From: Candidatus Brockarchaeota archaeon
GTDB lineage: Archaea > Thermoproteota > EX4484-205 > JAAOZP01
Reading direction: 5' to 3'
Length of the DNA: 47,356 bases
Assembly: GCA_017601395.1 (NCBI GenBank)
Contig: JAFNIQ010000008.1
Location: forward strand, 1 to 47,356
The translations under genes and the position numbers were made by a program. This document shows, piece after piece, positions 18,599-27,679 of the stretch (its first letter is position 1; each line of letters starts with the position of its first letter). Below the pieces are notes generated by a model. That model searched no databases. It saw nothing but the letters and a program-made list of their open reading frames with translations, and had not been told where the DNA came from.

Positions 18599-18626
18599 AT
18601 TTATCAGCCCGAGGAGCATTTTTAAA

Positions 18627-20252
18627 ATGGAATCCGAGGAGGAAATGAAGGAAAGCGGGGAGACATTATTCGTCGAACTCGCCAAGCTTTGCGAGAAGCT
18701 TTCCGAGACAACGAGGAGGCTTGAGAAGACTAGGATGATAGGAGAGTTTCTGAAGGGTTTGAGAAGGGAGGAGATAGGCCCGGCTGTTCTGCTGATAGTC
18801 GGAGAAATATTTCCGGAAGCGTCTTCCAAGACCCTTGAAATAGGATACGCTACGATAAGCAGGATCATCGAATCCCCCTCTCAGACTCCACTCTTTAAGA
18901 AGCCTCTGACAATCCTGAACGTTGCAGAATATTTTGAAAAGATTGCGAAAGCCACCGGTTCAGGGTCTAGGGAGAACAAGGAGCTAGTCTTAAGATCCAT
19001 GCTTGAGAGAGCCTCTGAGCTTGAAGCCAAATATATTGTTAAGAATATTTTTGGAGAAATGCAGCATGGGGTTGGAGAGGGAGTTATGCTTGAGGCTATT
19101 GCAAGAGCCTCAGGAACTAGTCTGGACCTCGTAAGGAGAGCTCTCATGTTCTCGGGCAACCTGGGAAAGGTCGCCGAGGCAGCTTTAACCTCTGGTGAAG
19201 AAGGCTTGAGAAGAATAGGCCTAACCCTCTTTAATCCGGTGAAGCCCATGCTTGCACAGATGGTCTACAGCGTGGAAGAGGTCTTCAAGTATCACGAGAA
19301 AGTTGCTTTCGAATACAAGTTCGACGGGGCTCGCGTACAGATTCATAAGAAGAACAGTATGATTAGGATTTTCAGCAGGCGTTTGACAGACGTTACTGTC
19401 AGCATACCTGAAATAGTTGATGAGGCTATAAATGGGGTTAATGCTGAGGAGGCTATACTCGACGGAGAGGTTATAGCCGTCGGTTTAAACGGCAGACCAC
19501 TCCCCTTCCAGGATTTGATGAGAAGGTTCACTAAAGTTAAGAATATTGAAGAAGAGATGAAAAGAATACCTCTTAAACTTTATCTTTTCGACTTGATCTA
19601 CTTGAACGGTAGGCAGCTGATAGATGAACCCTACTCGCAGAGATGGAGCATGCTTGAACAGGTTGGGAGAAACATGAACCTCGCCCCGAGAATAGTGACT
19701 TCAAGCATCAGCGAAGCCAAGGAGTTTTTGAAGAAAGCTTTAGAAGAAGGCCACGAGGGAGTTGTCGCCAAGGCTCTCAACAGTCCTTACGTGCCAGGAA
19801 CCAGGGGGAGGCTCTGGCTTAAACTGAAGACAGCCGATTACCTTGACCTAGTCATTATCGGTGCCCAATGGGGCTACGGGAGGAGGACAGGCTGGTTAAG
19901 CGACTATTTCCTAGCGGCACTGAACGAGGAAACCGGGGGCTACGAGATAGTGGGCAAGACCTTCAAAGGCTTGACCGACGAGGAATTCGAGGAAATGACC
20001 AGAAGGCTGCTGAAGCTCAAGGTAAGAGAGGAGGATAATACTGTCTGGGTAAAGCCGGAGATAGTTGTTGAAGTGGCATACAGTGAAATCCAGAGGAGCC
20101 CAAGGTACAAGTCTGGCTTCGCACTGAGGTTTGCGAGAATAACTAGAATAAGGAGCGACAAGGCTCCGTCTGAGGCAGATACTTTAAAAAGGGTTAGAGA
20201 GCTCTACGAGGATCAGAAGAAGAGAAAAGGAGCTCTGGAGCAAGAATATTAA
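18627..20252 (+). CDS. lig: ATP-dependent DNA ligase (ORF opens at 18561; likely start 18627)
   Basis: EYKFDGARVQIHK nucleotidyltransferase motif I; ILDGEVIAV; EGVVAKALNSPY; WLKLKTADYLDLVIIGA. Confidence 0.95.
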   Translation: MESEEEMKESGETLFVELAKLCEKLSETTRRLEKTRMIGEFLKGLRREEIGPAVLLIVGEIFPEASSKTLEIGYATISRIIESPSQTPLFKKPLTILNVAEYFEKIAKATGSGSRENKELVLRSMLERASELEAKYIVKNIFGEMQHGVGEGVMLEAIARASGTSLDLVRRALMFSGNLGKVAEAALTSGEEGLRRIGLTLFNPVKPMLAQMVYSVEEVFKYHEKVAFEYKFDGARVQIHKKNSMIRIFSRRLTDVTVSIPEIVDEAINGVNAEEAILDGEVIAVGLNGRPLPFQDLMRRFTKVKNIEEEMKRIPLKLYLFDLIYLNGRQLIDEPYSQRWSMLEQVGRNMNLAPRIVTSSISEAKEFLKKALEEGHEGVVAKALNSPYVPGTRGRLWLKLKTADYLDLVIIGAQWGYGRRTGWLSDYFLAALNEETGGYEIVGKTFKGLTDEEFEEMTRRLLKLKVREEDNTVWVKPEIVVEVAYSEIQRSPRYKSGFALRFARITRIRSDKAPSEADTLKRVRELYEDQKKRKGALEQEY

Positions 20253-20282
20253 TAAACGGGTAATTGAACGGTTTGCATTACA

Positions 20283-21173
20283 TTGGATGTTGCCGTTAAA
20301 GAAAGCCGGGATCCAGATAAGGTCGTCGGACTGTTCGAGCAGCATAAGGACAGCCCGTTCACATACTTAACAAATATTCCGCTTGTGAAGATGCTGAGCC
20401 AACTGGAATCATTCAAAATATTTGTGGCGGAGGTTGATGGCGAAACAGTCGGTTGTATTCACTCATTAAGCTACATTTATGACTGTGGGTATGTCGGGGG
20501 GCTTCTAGTCCATAAAGATTTCCGGAGGAAAGGAATTGGAAGTAGGCTGCTGGATGCAGCCTTAAACAGTTTGAACACGAGGTATGTTTACCTTTTCGTC
20601 GAGGAGAAGAATACTGCGGCGGTAAGGCTCGTTGAAAAAACAGGTTTTAAAAGAATCTATAAAGGGCGCCGATATATTGTTTCAACCCAGCTGGATGAGG
20701 CTTCAGGAGCCCTGAGAATAACTAATGATGTTGACTGGGCCTCTTTGAAGGAGAGCATCGGCTTCAAGGAGAGGAACGGGGCTGTTAACCTTGGCTACTA
20801 TCCTGTTAAGATGAGGGAGAAAGCATTCGAAGACCTAAGAGCTAGCAACAGGATCATAAGATGCGGCAGTGTTATAGCGATCATTGAGAATTCTTACGGA
20901 TTGACTATTGGAGACCATCTTTACGCTTTTAACGATCACATCGTCAGGAGCCTGCGATGCGTCGACACGTCGAGAAGAATTGTCGAAGTAAACCCATTCT
21001 ACACGAAGCCTAGATTATCAGACTTGATTAATATGGTGAACTATTTAGTATCGCTGGGAGAAGTACACGTTAAGACTTACGACGGAGACCCTGTGGCCAG
21101 TAGACTACCTTTAACTGGAAGAATAGGGGCATTGACGATGGAATATGAAAAACAGGGGTTTAATATGTTTTAA
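20283..21173 (+). CDS. GNAT-family N-acetyltransferase
   Basis: GGLLVHKDFRRKGIGSRLLDAAL acetyl-CoA binding motif; NTAAVRLVEKTGF. Confidence 0.88.
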   Translation: MDVAVKESRDPDKVVGLFEQHKDSPFTYLTNIPLVKMLSQLESFKIFVAEVDGETVGCIHSLSYIYDCGYVGGLLVHKDFRRKGIGSRLLDAALNSLNTRYVYLFVEEKNTAAVRLVEKTGFKRIYKGRRYIVSTQLDEASGALRITNDVDWASLKESIGFKERNGAVNLGYYPVKMREKAFEDLRASNRIIRCGSVIAIIENSYGLTIGDHLYAFNDHIVRSLRCVDTSRRIVEVNPFYTKPRLSDLINMVNYLVSLGEVHVKTYDGDPVASRLPLTGRIGALTMEYEKQGFNMF

Positions 21174-21186
21174 GAGAAACTTCGAA

Positions 21187-22161
21187 CTATTTTTCCTGTC
21201 TCTTTGTGAACACCATGTATGAGGCCACTAGGAAAACTATTGGGAAAACAATGAGCACTATGATGTCTATCAAGCGTGTTGAAAGCACCGTAGGGATGCT
21301 GGCTATTGTTCTCTCCCTCTGCCCGAATCCAAGAGGCCCTGTAGCAAAGCCGAAAAGCGAATCAGTGATCTGTGTATAATGATAGTTTATTGAAAAAGCC
21401 TGTATTATGCTTGAAATCTCCGCCGCCTTCCTCATGTAGCTTAAGTACTCCTCCAATTCTGAAGCCGGGACTCCTGGAGATGTGAAGTTTCCAAATCCCC
21501 TTCGCGTCCTATTGAAAACGGCAATAGCTCTGGTAGGAGGAGAACCCAAGACCGCGATTGTGACGAAGCTGCTTATTATAGATAGTATGAACGCGAAGAA
21601 AATCCAAACGCCCATACTGATTATTAGTGAGTGGCTCGACTTGTTTGAGAATGTTGAAATGAAGAGCGAGAAAGCATAGTATGCAAACGAGAGAACTATT
21701 GAGAAAACGATGAAGATGCAGATCCTCGCAACATCGTCAAGCGTTACAGCAACCTTATGCAACAGTATTGAGACCGATACGGATGCTAATGAGGACACTG
21801 CTATGGTTAAGCCTATTACGGCGAGCGCCGATATTATCTTGCCATTGATCACATCCTCCCTATATATTGGTCTTGAAAGCAGAATCCTAAGGGTTCCACG
21901 TTCCCTTTCTCCTGATATAGCGTCGAAGGCTAACGCTATGCCAAGCAGCGGAGCCATATATGCCATTGTTGAAGCTATTGTTGAAGCTATCTGAACCATC
22001 GGCCTCACTGCTTGCTGACCCCCAATCATGAAGCCAAAGGACGTTGAATACGTGCTGGCTATTGAAAACAGGAGAAATATTCCTGCTATCAGCCAAAGCC
22101 TTTTACTGGTTATAGTGTCGGTAAATTCTTTACGCGCAATTGAGAAAGCGTTTTTCATCAT
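21187..22161 (-). CDS. ABC-2 type transporter permease
   Basis: ARKEFTDTITSKRLW, ISGERERGTLRILLSRPIYREDVINGK. Confidence 0.88.
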   Translation of the reverse strand: MMKNAFSIARKEFTDTITSKRLWLIAGIFLLFSIASTYSTSFGFMIGGQQAVRPMVQIASTIASTMAYMAPLLGIALAFDAISGERERGTLRILLSRPIYREDVINGKIISALAVIGLTIAVSSLASVSVSILLHKVAVTLDDVARICIFIVFSIVLSFAYYAFSLFISTFSNKSSHSLIISMGVWIFFAFILSIISSFVTIAVLGSPPTRAIAVFNRTRRGFGNFTSPGVPASELEEYLSYMRKAAEISSIIQAFSINYHYTQITDSLFGFATGPLGFGQRERTIASIPTVLSTRLIDIIVLIVFPIVFLVASYMVFTKRQEK

Positions 22162-22164
22162 CCT

Positions 22165-23121
22165 TCATCCCCCTTCCTGATAGAACCGGTATATCTCCTC
22201 CCAAGATGGCTCTACGGGTGTCAAAGATTCAACAAGATCCTTATACGGGCTTTTCGTTATCAACGAGAAAAGGCTGCTTCCAATATCATTCTTTGACAAA
22301 ATGGTTACGCGGTTATCGCTCTGTGTTATCTCCACCACGCTAGGCATCGACCTTATTTCCTGCAACGGTATCTCGCTACCAGGTTTAACACGAATCTCGT
22401 AGCGAAAACCCTTCTCCTTCCGGACTGAATGGCATAATTCATCCACGCTTCCCTGCACCAGTAGTCTTCCTTCACGTATTATCGCAGCATGAGTGCATAT
22501 CATGCCTACTTCATACAAGAGGTGTGTAGACAGCAGGATCGTCTTCCCCTCTCTGTTCATTCTTCTAACCAGGTTTCTGAATTCAGCAGCCCCCTCCGGG
22601 TCTATCCCAACCGTCGGCTCGTCGAATATCAAAAGCTCAGGATCCTTCAGTAAGGCTTGAGCTACCCCCAGCCTCTGCCTCATGCCGCGTGAGAATGTTG
22701 AAACCTTAGCGTCAGCCCTATCTTTTAAGCCGACTGTTTCAAGCGCTTCCAATGCTCTCTTCCTCCTCTGATCAGAAGGAATGCCGTCGAGAGTGGCAAG
22801 AAAAGTCAGATTCTCAAGGGCAGTCATATGATCGTAGAAGCCGAAGCCTTCTGGAAGCAGGCCGACCCTCCTCCTTATTTCAACAGAGTGTTTAGCAGCG
22901 TCGAAGCCCAGCACCCTAGCGCTTCCACTCGTCGGCAACAATAATCCGACTAGGATTGAGATTAAAGTTGTCTTCCCAGACCCATTGGGACCGAAGAGCC
23001 CGAAAACGCTTGCCTTAGGGACCTTCATATCGATGCTGTTGAGCGCCTTCACCATAGACTTTCCGTTTCCGTAAATCTTAACCAGTTTCTCAGTCTCTAT
23101 GGCTAGGCTCATAGTTTTCAC
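22165..23121 (-). CDS. ABC transporter ATP-binding protein
   Basis: GPNGSGKTTL, FSRGMRQRLGVAQALL, LLIFDEPTVGIDP. Confidence 0.94.
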   Translation of the reverse strand: MKTMSLAIETEKLVKIYGNGKSMVKALNSIDMKVPKASVFGLFGPNGSGKTTLISILVGLLLPTSGSARVLGFDAAKHSVEIRRRVGLLPEGFGFYDHMTALENLTFLATLDGIPSDQRRKRALEALETVGLKDRADAKVSTFSRGMRQRLGVAQALLKDPELLIFDEPTVGIDPEGAAEFRNLVRRMNREGKTILLSTHLLYEVGMICTHAAIIREGRLLVQGSVDELCHSVRKEKGFRYEIRVKPGSEIPLQEIRSMPSVVEITQSDNRVTILSKNDIGSSLFSLITKSPYKDLVESLTPVEPSWEEIYRFYQEGG

Positions 23122-24881
23122 CTCCTCCCATATCTGCGGTAGATCAGGAGCATTGCTCCAACCATGATAATCACGATCAACACTCCTATCAGCACGACCT
23201 CCCCTCTCTGCTTAACGTAAATATGGAGGCTACGGGTAGCTGCCTGACTCTGGTCTGCCTTAAGGCTTAAAGTAGCATAGTAGTCTCCCGCGCTTATGTC
23301 AGCATCGCTAGTAATGGTCAGTGAGAAAACAACGTTTTCCTGAGGCTTAAGCAGCGATACGAGGCTCGGGTCGACCTTAATGTTAAACCCGCTCGGCACG
23401 TCAGATACATCGAGCTTAAGATTTGAAAGCGAGCTGTAACCGGTGTTCTTAACCTCAACCTGGAAAACAATAGTCTCGCCGGCTGTTGTCTCGCAGTAGA
23501 AATTCTGAGTTACGTATGCGACGCTATACCAGCCTAGTATTCCCAATCCTAGGTTCAACCTGTCGAAAGATCCGTTTGCACTGGCCTCCAAAACTATTGA
23601 CAACACGCCCGGCTCAGCCAGCGGAGGTATGCTTACAACCACGTTAAGCTTCCTGGTTTCACCGGCTTTCACGTAAAGCTTAGATACAACGTTTCCAGAA
23701 GAATCCTTCACCACCCAGTTGTAGCCTGAGGGAAGCCCAGTTATGCTGATGCTTACAACCCCGTCTGAGTCCCCCGTGTTCTCAATCTCCATGGGATAAT
23801 TGGCAGCACCCCCAGCGTAAGCATCAACGTAAAGCATGTCCGTTCGAAGCCTCAACCTAGGAGAACCCTTAACAACTATTACGGTAAGGGGAAACGTTGA
23901 GTCGAAATCTTTTGTTTTAAAGAGGATGGTGACCTCGTAACTTCCAGGAGCAGCGTCTAAAGGCACGTTTATCTTCGCCTTAATGTTAGCTGATTCGCTT
24001 GAGCCTAGTGAGACACCGTAAAGGACGCCCCCGTCGCTTTTAACAACGCCGCCCGTCCAGCCGGCTGGGAGGCCTAAGGATATTGTCCCCGTTAGCCTTT
24101 CAGATAAAACGTTCCTGACGGTTAGGTCGAAGACTACTGTGGAGCCGGGTTGAGCCTGAGCAACAGGGTAGGTTGAGGACAAGATTTGAAGACTTTTCTT
24201 CTCAACGTATAGGGAGACAGTTTTCTCTTGGATTATTGAGCCTAAAACCCTTATTTTCAGACTGTAGATCCCTTGCGCGTTGTATGGAATCTTTACCTTA
24301 AGGTTAAGGTTTTGAACGCTTCCCCGGCTCAGCGTCAGGTTTACTATTTCAGCTGAACCCGAGTATACTCCTGCCTCCCATCCCTCCGGAGCCTCAACCA
24401 GGATTGTTACCATCTCCTCTTCCGACCCCTTGTTCTCCACGGAGACCGGAATACTGACCTCGGAGAAGGATTCAACCTTCAGATAGGTTTGAGATATTGA
24501 AACCTTGGGTGAAAAGTCCAGAATGATTTCCCCCAGGTCTACGGAGGGCCTGTTTAGGCTGACGGTTATAGTTTTACTCTCATAACCTTTTTTCTCCAGC
24601 TGAATTCTATAGGTACCACGGTCAAGGCTTATCGCAAACCCTCCGTTGGCGAGAGTCCATATTTTAGTTATGAATGCTCCCGAGGAATCGTAAATAGTGA
24701 CGGCCACGTTGCTTAAAGGATTACCGTTGAAGTCCTTCACTGAGCCTAGAAGCGTGTATGATTCCCCGGAAACAGGGATTGATTGATAGAGAGCCATCAG
24801 CATCACCATTGAGATGATAAACAGGGTTTGCCGTTTAACACTTGTTTTAGCAATGCCTATTTTCTTATCCCGTGTTTGCAT
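23118..24881 (-). CDS. secreted/membrane-anchored NEW3-type (Ig-like repeat) protein; likely start ATG at 24881
   Basis: N-terminal hydrophobic segment, carboxypeptidase-regulatory-like domain (GSVKDFNGNPLSNVAVTIYDSSG), repeated NEW3-like beta domains (VEAPEGWEAGV..., GLPAGWTGGV...), C-terminal TM. Confidence 0.82.
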   Translation of the reverse strand: MQTRDKKIGIAKTSVKRQTLFIISMVMLMALYQSIPVSGESYTLLGSVKDFNGNPLSNVAVTIYDSSGAFITKIWTLANGGFAISLDRGTYRIQLEKKGYESKTITVSLNRPSVDLGEIILDFSPKVSISQTYLKVESFSEVSIPVSVENKGSEEEMVTILVEAPEGWEAGVYSGSAEIVNLTLSRGSVQNLNLKVKIPYNAQGIYSLKIRVLGSIIQEKTVSLYVEKKSLQILSSTYPVAQAQPGSTVVFDLTVRNVLSERLTGTISLGLPAGWTGGVVKSDGGVLYGVSLGSSESANIKAKINVPLDAAPGSYEVTILFKTKDFDSTFPLTVIVVKGSPRLRLRTDMLYVDAYAGGAANYPMEIENTGDSDGVVSISITGLPSGYNWVVKDSSGNVVSKLYVKAGETRKLNVVVSIPPLAEPGVLSIVLEASANGSFDRLNLGLGILGWYSVAYVTQNFYCETTAGETIVFQVEVKNTGYSSLSNLKLDVSDVPSGFNIKVDPSLVSLLKPQENVVFSLTITSDADISAGDYYATLSLKADQSQAATRSLHIYVKQRGEVVLIGVLIVIIMVGAMLLIYRRYGRR

Positions 24882-24904
24882 TGTTACTACAATCTGTAGT
24901 AACA
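24882..24904. promoter_or_regulatory. predicted BlaI-like operator 1: TGTTACTACA-ATC-TGTAGTAACA
   Basis: Perfect 10-bp inverted repeat with 3-bp spacer directly upstream of the NEW3 ATG. Confidence 0.8.
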
Positions 24905-24907
24905 TCC

Positions 24908-24915
24908 TTTATAAA
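24908..24915. promoter_or_regulatory. palindromic TATA element TTTATAAA between divergent genes
   Basis: TTTATAAA reads identically on both strands and lies between the two operator copies. Confidence 0.6.
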
Positions 24916-24917
24916 CG

Positions 24918-24936
24918 TTACTATTCCGTGTAGTAA
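24918..24936. promoter_or_regulatory. predicted BlaI-like operator 2: TTACTATTCCGTGTAGTAA
   Basis: Same half-sites (TTACTA/TAGTAA) and same 19-bp length as operator 1. Confidence 0.75.
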
Positions 24937-24949
24937 GGGTTAAATAATC

Positions 24950-25420
24950 ATGTTCAGAGTAATAGTGAGAAAAATGCGCCGAGGAGCCGCAAAAATATCT
25001 CAGTACAACATCGAAGGAAAGGAGCTTCAAGCCTTCTTAGGTCCATTAGAGACAAGTATAATAGAGGTCATGTGGAGTGCTAAGCAGCCCCTCACTGTTA
25101 GAGATGTTTATGAGAAGCTTAAGCGGAGAAAAAGAATCGCGTACACCACCGTCATGACAACGATGAATAGACTTTACGATAAAGGGCTGCTTGACAGGCG
25201 GGTGGAGAAAGGGAGAGGCGGAGTCCTCTACGTATATTGGCCAAAGTTTGAAGAACATAATTTCAAGAAATCCGCTGTCCACGAGGTTTTAAATAGTCTC
25301 GTGGAAAATTTTGGAGATATTGTTGCAAGCTACCTGGTTGAAAGAATCTCTTCAGAGGAGAAAGAGTTTAAAGATTTGAAAGACAAGTTGGAGAAAGCAT
25401 TAAGGGGGAAAAGAGGCTGA
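24950..25420 (+). CDS. BlaI/MecI/CopY-family winged-helix transcriptional repressor
   Basis: LGPLETSIIEVMWSAKQPLTVRDVYEKLKRRKRIAYTTVMTTMNRLYDKGLLDRRVEKGRGGVLYVYWP matches the Penicillinase_R pattern. Confidence 0.88.
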   Translation: MFRVIVRKMRRGAAKISQYNIEGKELQAFLGPLETSIIEVMWSAKQPLTVRDVYEKLKRRKRIAYTTVMTTMNRLYDKGLLDRRVEKGRGGVLYVYWPKFEEHNFKKSAVHEVLNSLVENFGDIVASYLVERISSEEKEFKDLKDKLEKALRGKRG

Positions 25421-25426
25421 CGAAGG

Positions 25427-26797
25427 ATGTTATCTATTGACCTAAATTATATTCTTATCCAGCTTTTCCAGCCCTACTTCTACTACTCTACCACTCTACT
25501 GGTGGTTTCATTCATATGCGTCAAGGCACTTGTGAAATTCAATCCTCTACTCACAGCCAAGGTGAAAAGCCTGTGCTACCTATTTCCACTTACAATCCCT
25601 GTTTTACTCGTGGCGCTTACTTCCCCCTGGTTTATCACGAGGCTGCTCCTAGAGATCAAGGTAAGCAGCAATCCGCATAAAATACTGCTGGCTACACCTC
25701 TAAATCCCCGTATTGCCGAGCTTCCTCCCCCGATAGTTTTCAACCATGTTAAGCTGCTTGACAACCCGTCTGTGGCAAACATGCTTCTTTCAGCCGGGTT
25801 AACGCTATCGTTATTTTACCTGTTTACAATAATAGCCTTAAACGACAGGGTTGCTAGAAGAGTTTTCCAAATAGTTGAGCTTGAACCCAGCGAATACGAA
25901 TCGCTACAGAAAAAAGTTGGAGAATTGTCCAAGAAGCTTGGAATCAACCCTCCCAGGATTGGGCTCGTGGAGGATTTAAGGCCAAACGCCTTCACAGTGG
26001 GATATGGGCGGAGGACGATGCTAGTGTTCTCCTTAGGCATTCTCCAGACTCTGAATGAAAGAGAACTGGCTGCAGTCACAGCTCACGAGCTGGCCCATGT
26101 GAAAAACAATGATTTCTTATTTAAGACAGTATCGGTTTCACTAACATTACTATCCTTCTTCAACCCGTTCGCATACTTCGCGTCTGCAACAGCCCAGAGG
26201 GAAAGAGAAATCCTTGCCGACGAGGAAGGTGCGCAGATTCTGAGACAGCCAGGGCTTCTGGCAAAGACGCTTGTAAAGATATATGAGGCCTCCCGAGAAT
26301 TCCCAAAAGAGAGCATTATTACTCGCCTAGCATCTGGCCTATTCCTGTCCTACCCGATCTCGGTAAGGAGCATGATGCTGTTTTCAACGCATCCGAGGCT
26401 TGATCAGAGGATTGAGAACATCAGGAGGCTGAACAAGAGGGGAGAGGCTGCTCGCATCAGCCCATTACTGTCTGCAACAGTATCGATCCTGATAATCGCA
26501 GCGGGGATAATCAGCACGTATTGCATTACTTCGATTCGAAGCTTCTTCATAAGGCAGTATTTCCCAACGATACTCTTTAATACGCCTCTGGAGGGAAAAA
26601 GACTGATTCCAGCGTACTGTTTAGACAGCGCATGGAAAACACGCGTACCAGGTTTCTTTAGATTTAGAAATGTTTCCCCTAATGATTTAAACGAACTGCA
26701 CTTCAGAGTAATAGTTTTATGGATTGAAGAAGGCGGTCCAAATCATCACCCCGTCGAACCTCGTTTAAACATTTATTCTTTAAAGGTAAAGGTTTAA
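25427..26797 (+). CDS. membrane zinc metallopeptidase (M48/M56; BlaR1/HtpX-like) with C-terminal TM and extra-cytoplasmic tail
   Basis: HELAHVKNNDF (HExxH) and EREILADEEGA; multiple TM segments; 6 nt after the BlaI-like gene. Confidence 0.87.
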   Translation: MLSIDLNYILIQLFQPYFYYSTTLLVVSFICVKALVKFNPLLTAKVKSLCYLFPLTIPVLLVALTSPWFITRLLLEIKVSSNPHKILLATPLNPRIAELPPPIVFNHVKLLDNPSVANMLLSAGLTLSLFYLFTIIALNDRVARRVFQIVELEPSEYESLQKKVGELSKKLGINPPRIGLVEDLRPNAFTVGYGRRTMLVFSLGILQTLNERELAAVTAHELAHVKNNDFLFKTVSVSLTLLSFFNPFAYFASATAQREREILADEEGAQILRQPGLLAKTLVKIYEASREFPKESIITRLASGLFLSYPISVRSMMLFSTHPRLDQRIENIRRLNKRGEAARISPLLSATVSILIIAAGIISTYCITSIRSFFIRQYFPTILFNTPLEGKRLIPAYCLDSAWKTRVPGFFRFRNVSPNDLNELHFRVIVLWIEEGGPNHHPVEPRLNIYSLKVKV

Positions 26798-26889
26798 ACA
26801 AGCCTCAAAATCAAGAGGAAGAACCTCTCAATGCTCTCAAAAATCGTCTCAACCCGTTCGCGTCACGCCTCATCTTCTATTGTCGTAAT

Positions 26890-27524
26890 TCTAGGATCCT
26901 TGAATGGAGGGGCGTACGTGGGATAGCTGTGCTGCTTCTAGCGCGCAACCATCCTCATTCATGCTGTATTCCATTCAAACAGTATATTAGTAATGCTGAT
27001 AAAATGATAGCTGTAAGTAATGCGGCAGCAACCTCATCTCCTATTTCACGGACAAAGAGGTGAAGATCATTCCAACGGAGTGAGTGTTGAATAGTTCTCT
27101 CCACGAGTAAAGATGTTTGATGGGAAAAGCGTGCTTTTCGTCGGCAGGTATGTGTACAGAAAGGATTTGAGCAAGAGTGTGCTCGCCAACCTTTATCAGA
27201 GGTCTAACATTTTTGTTCCACTCTATATCTTCGGCGAGCCTTTGGGAATCGCGCTGTTAGAAGCAAGGTCTCAAAGACACCGATAGTGGCAACAGCCAAG
27301 GTAGGGTACGGGAAATAGTGGGGCATATGGAAACAGGCTTATTGATAAGAAGGAATAAAATAGAAGGTTTAGCAAAAGACATTATAACTATGCTTGAAGA
27401 CAAAGAGCTTTCTGAAAGAATATCTTCTAATGCATTCAGGGAAGTGTGGAAATACGATTGGAGCATAATAGTTGAAGAGATAGAAAAGGTTTACGAAGAA
27501 ACTCTGTGTCAAACCAATCTCTAG
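26890..27524 (+). pseudogene. decayed GT4-family glycosyltransferase
   Basis: Broken-frame remnants: ADKMIAVSNAAA, VKIIP.., MFDGKSVLFVGRYVYRKDLSK, LYQRSNIFVPLYIFGEPLGIALLEA, then MVGHMETGLLIRRNKIEGLAKDIITMLEDKELSERISSNA with internal stops. Confidence 0.75.
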
Positions 27525-27679
27525 TGGCTTAAAAGAATAGGTTTTTCTTTAGCGACTAAGCGTAGCTCTGAAGAATTGGAAATCCAAGTGTAAAGAAAAG
27601 ACGCTCCAGAACCACTTTAATAATTCCAGTATGAAAAAGTTTGATTTCTTTTTTGAATCCCGAGTATTTCCACATCAAA

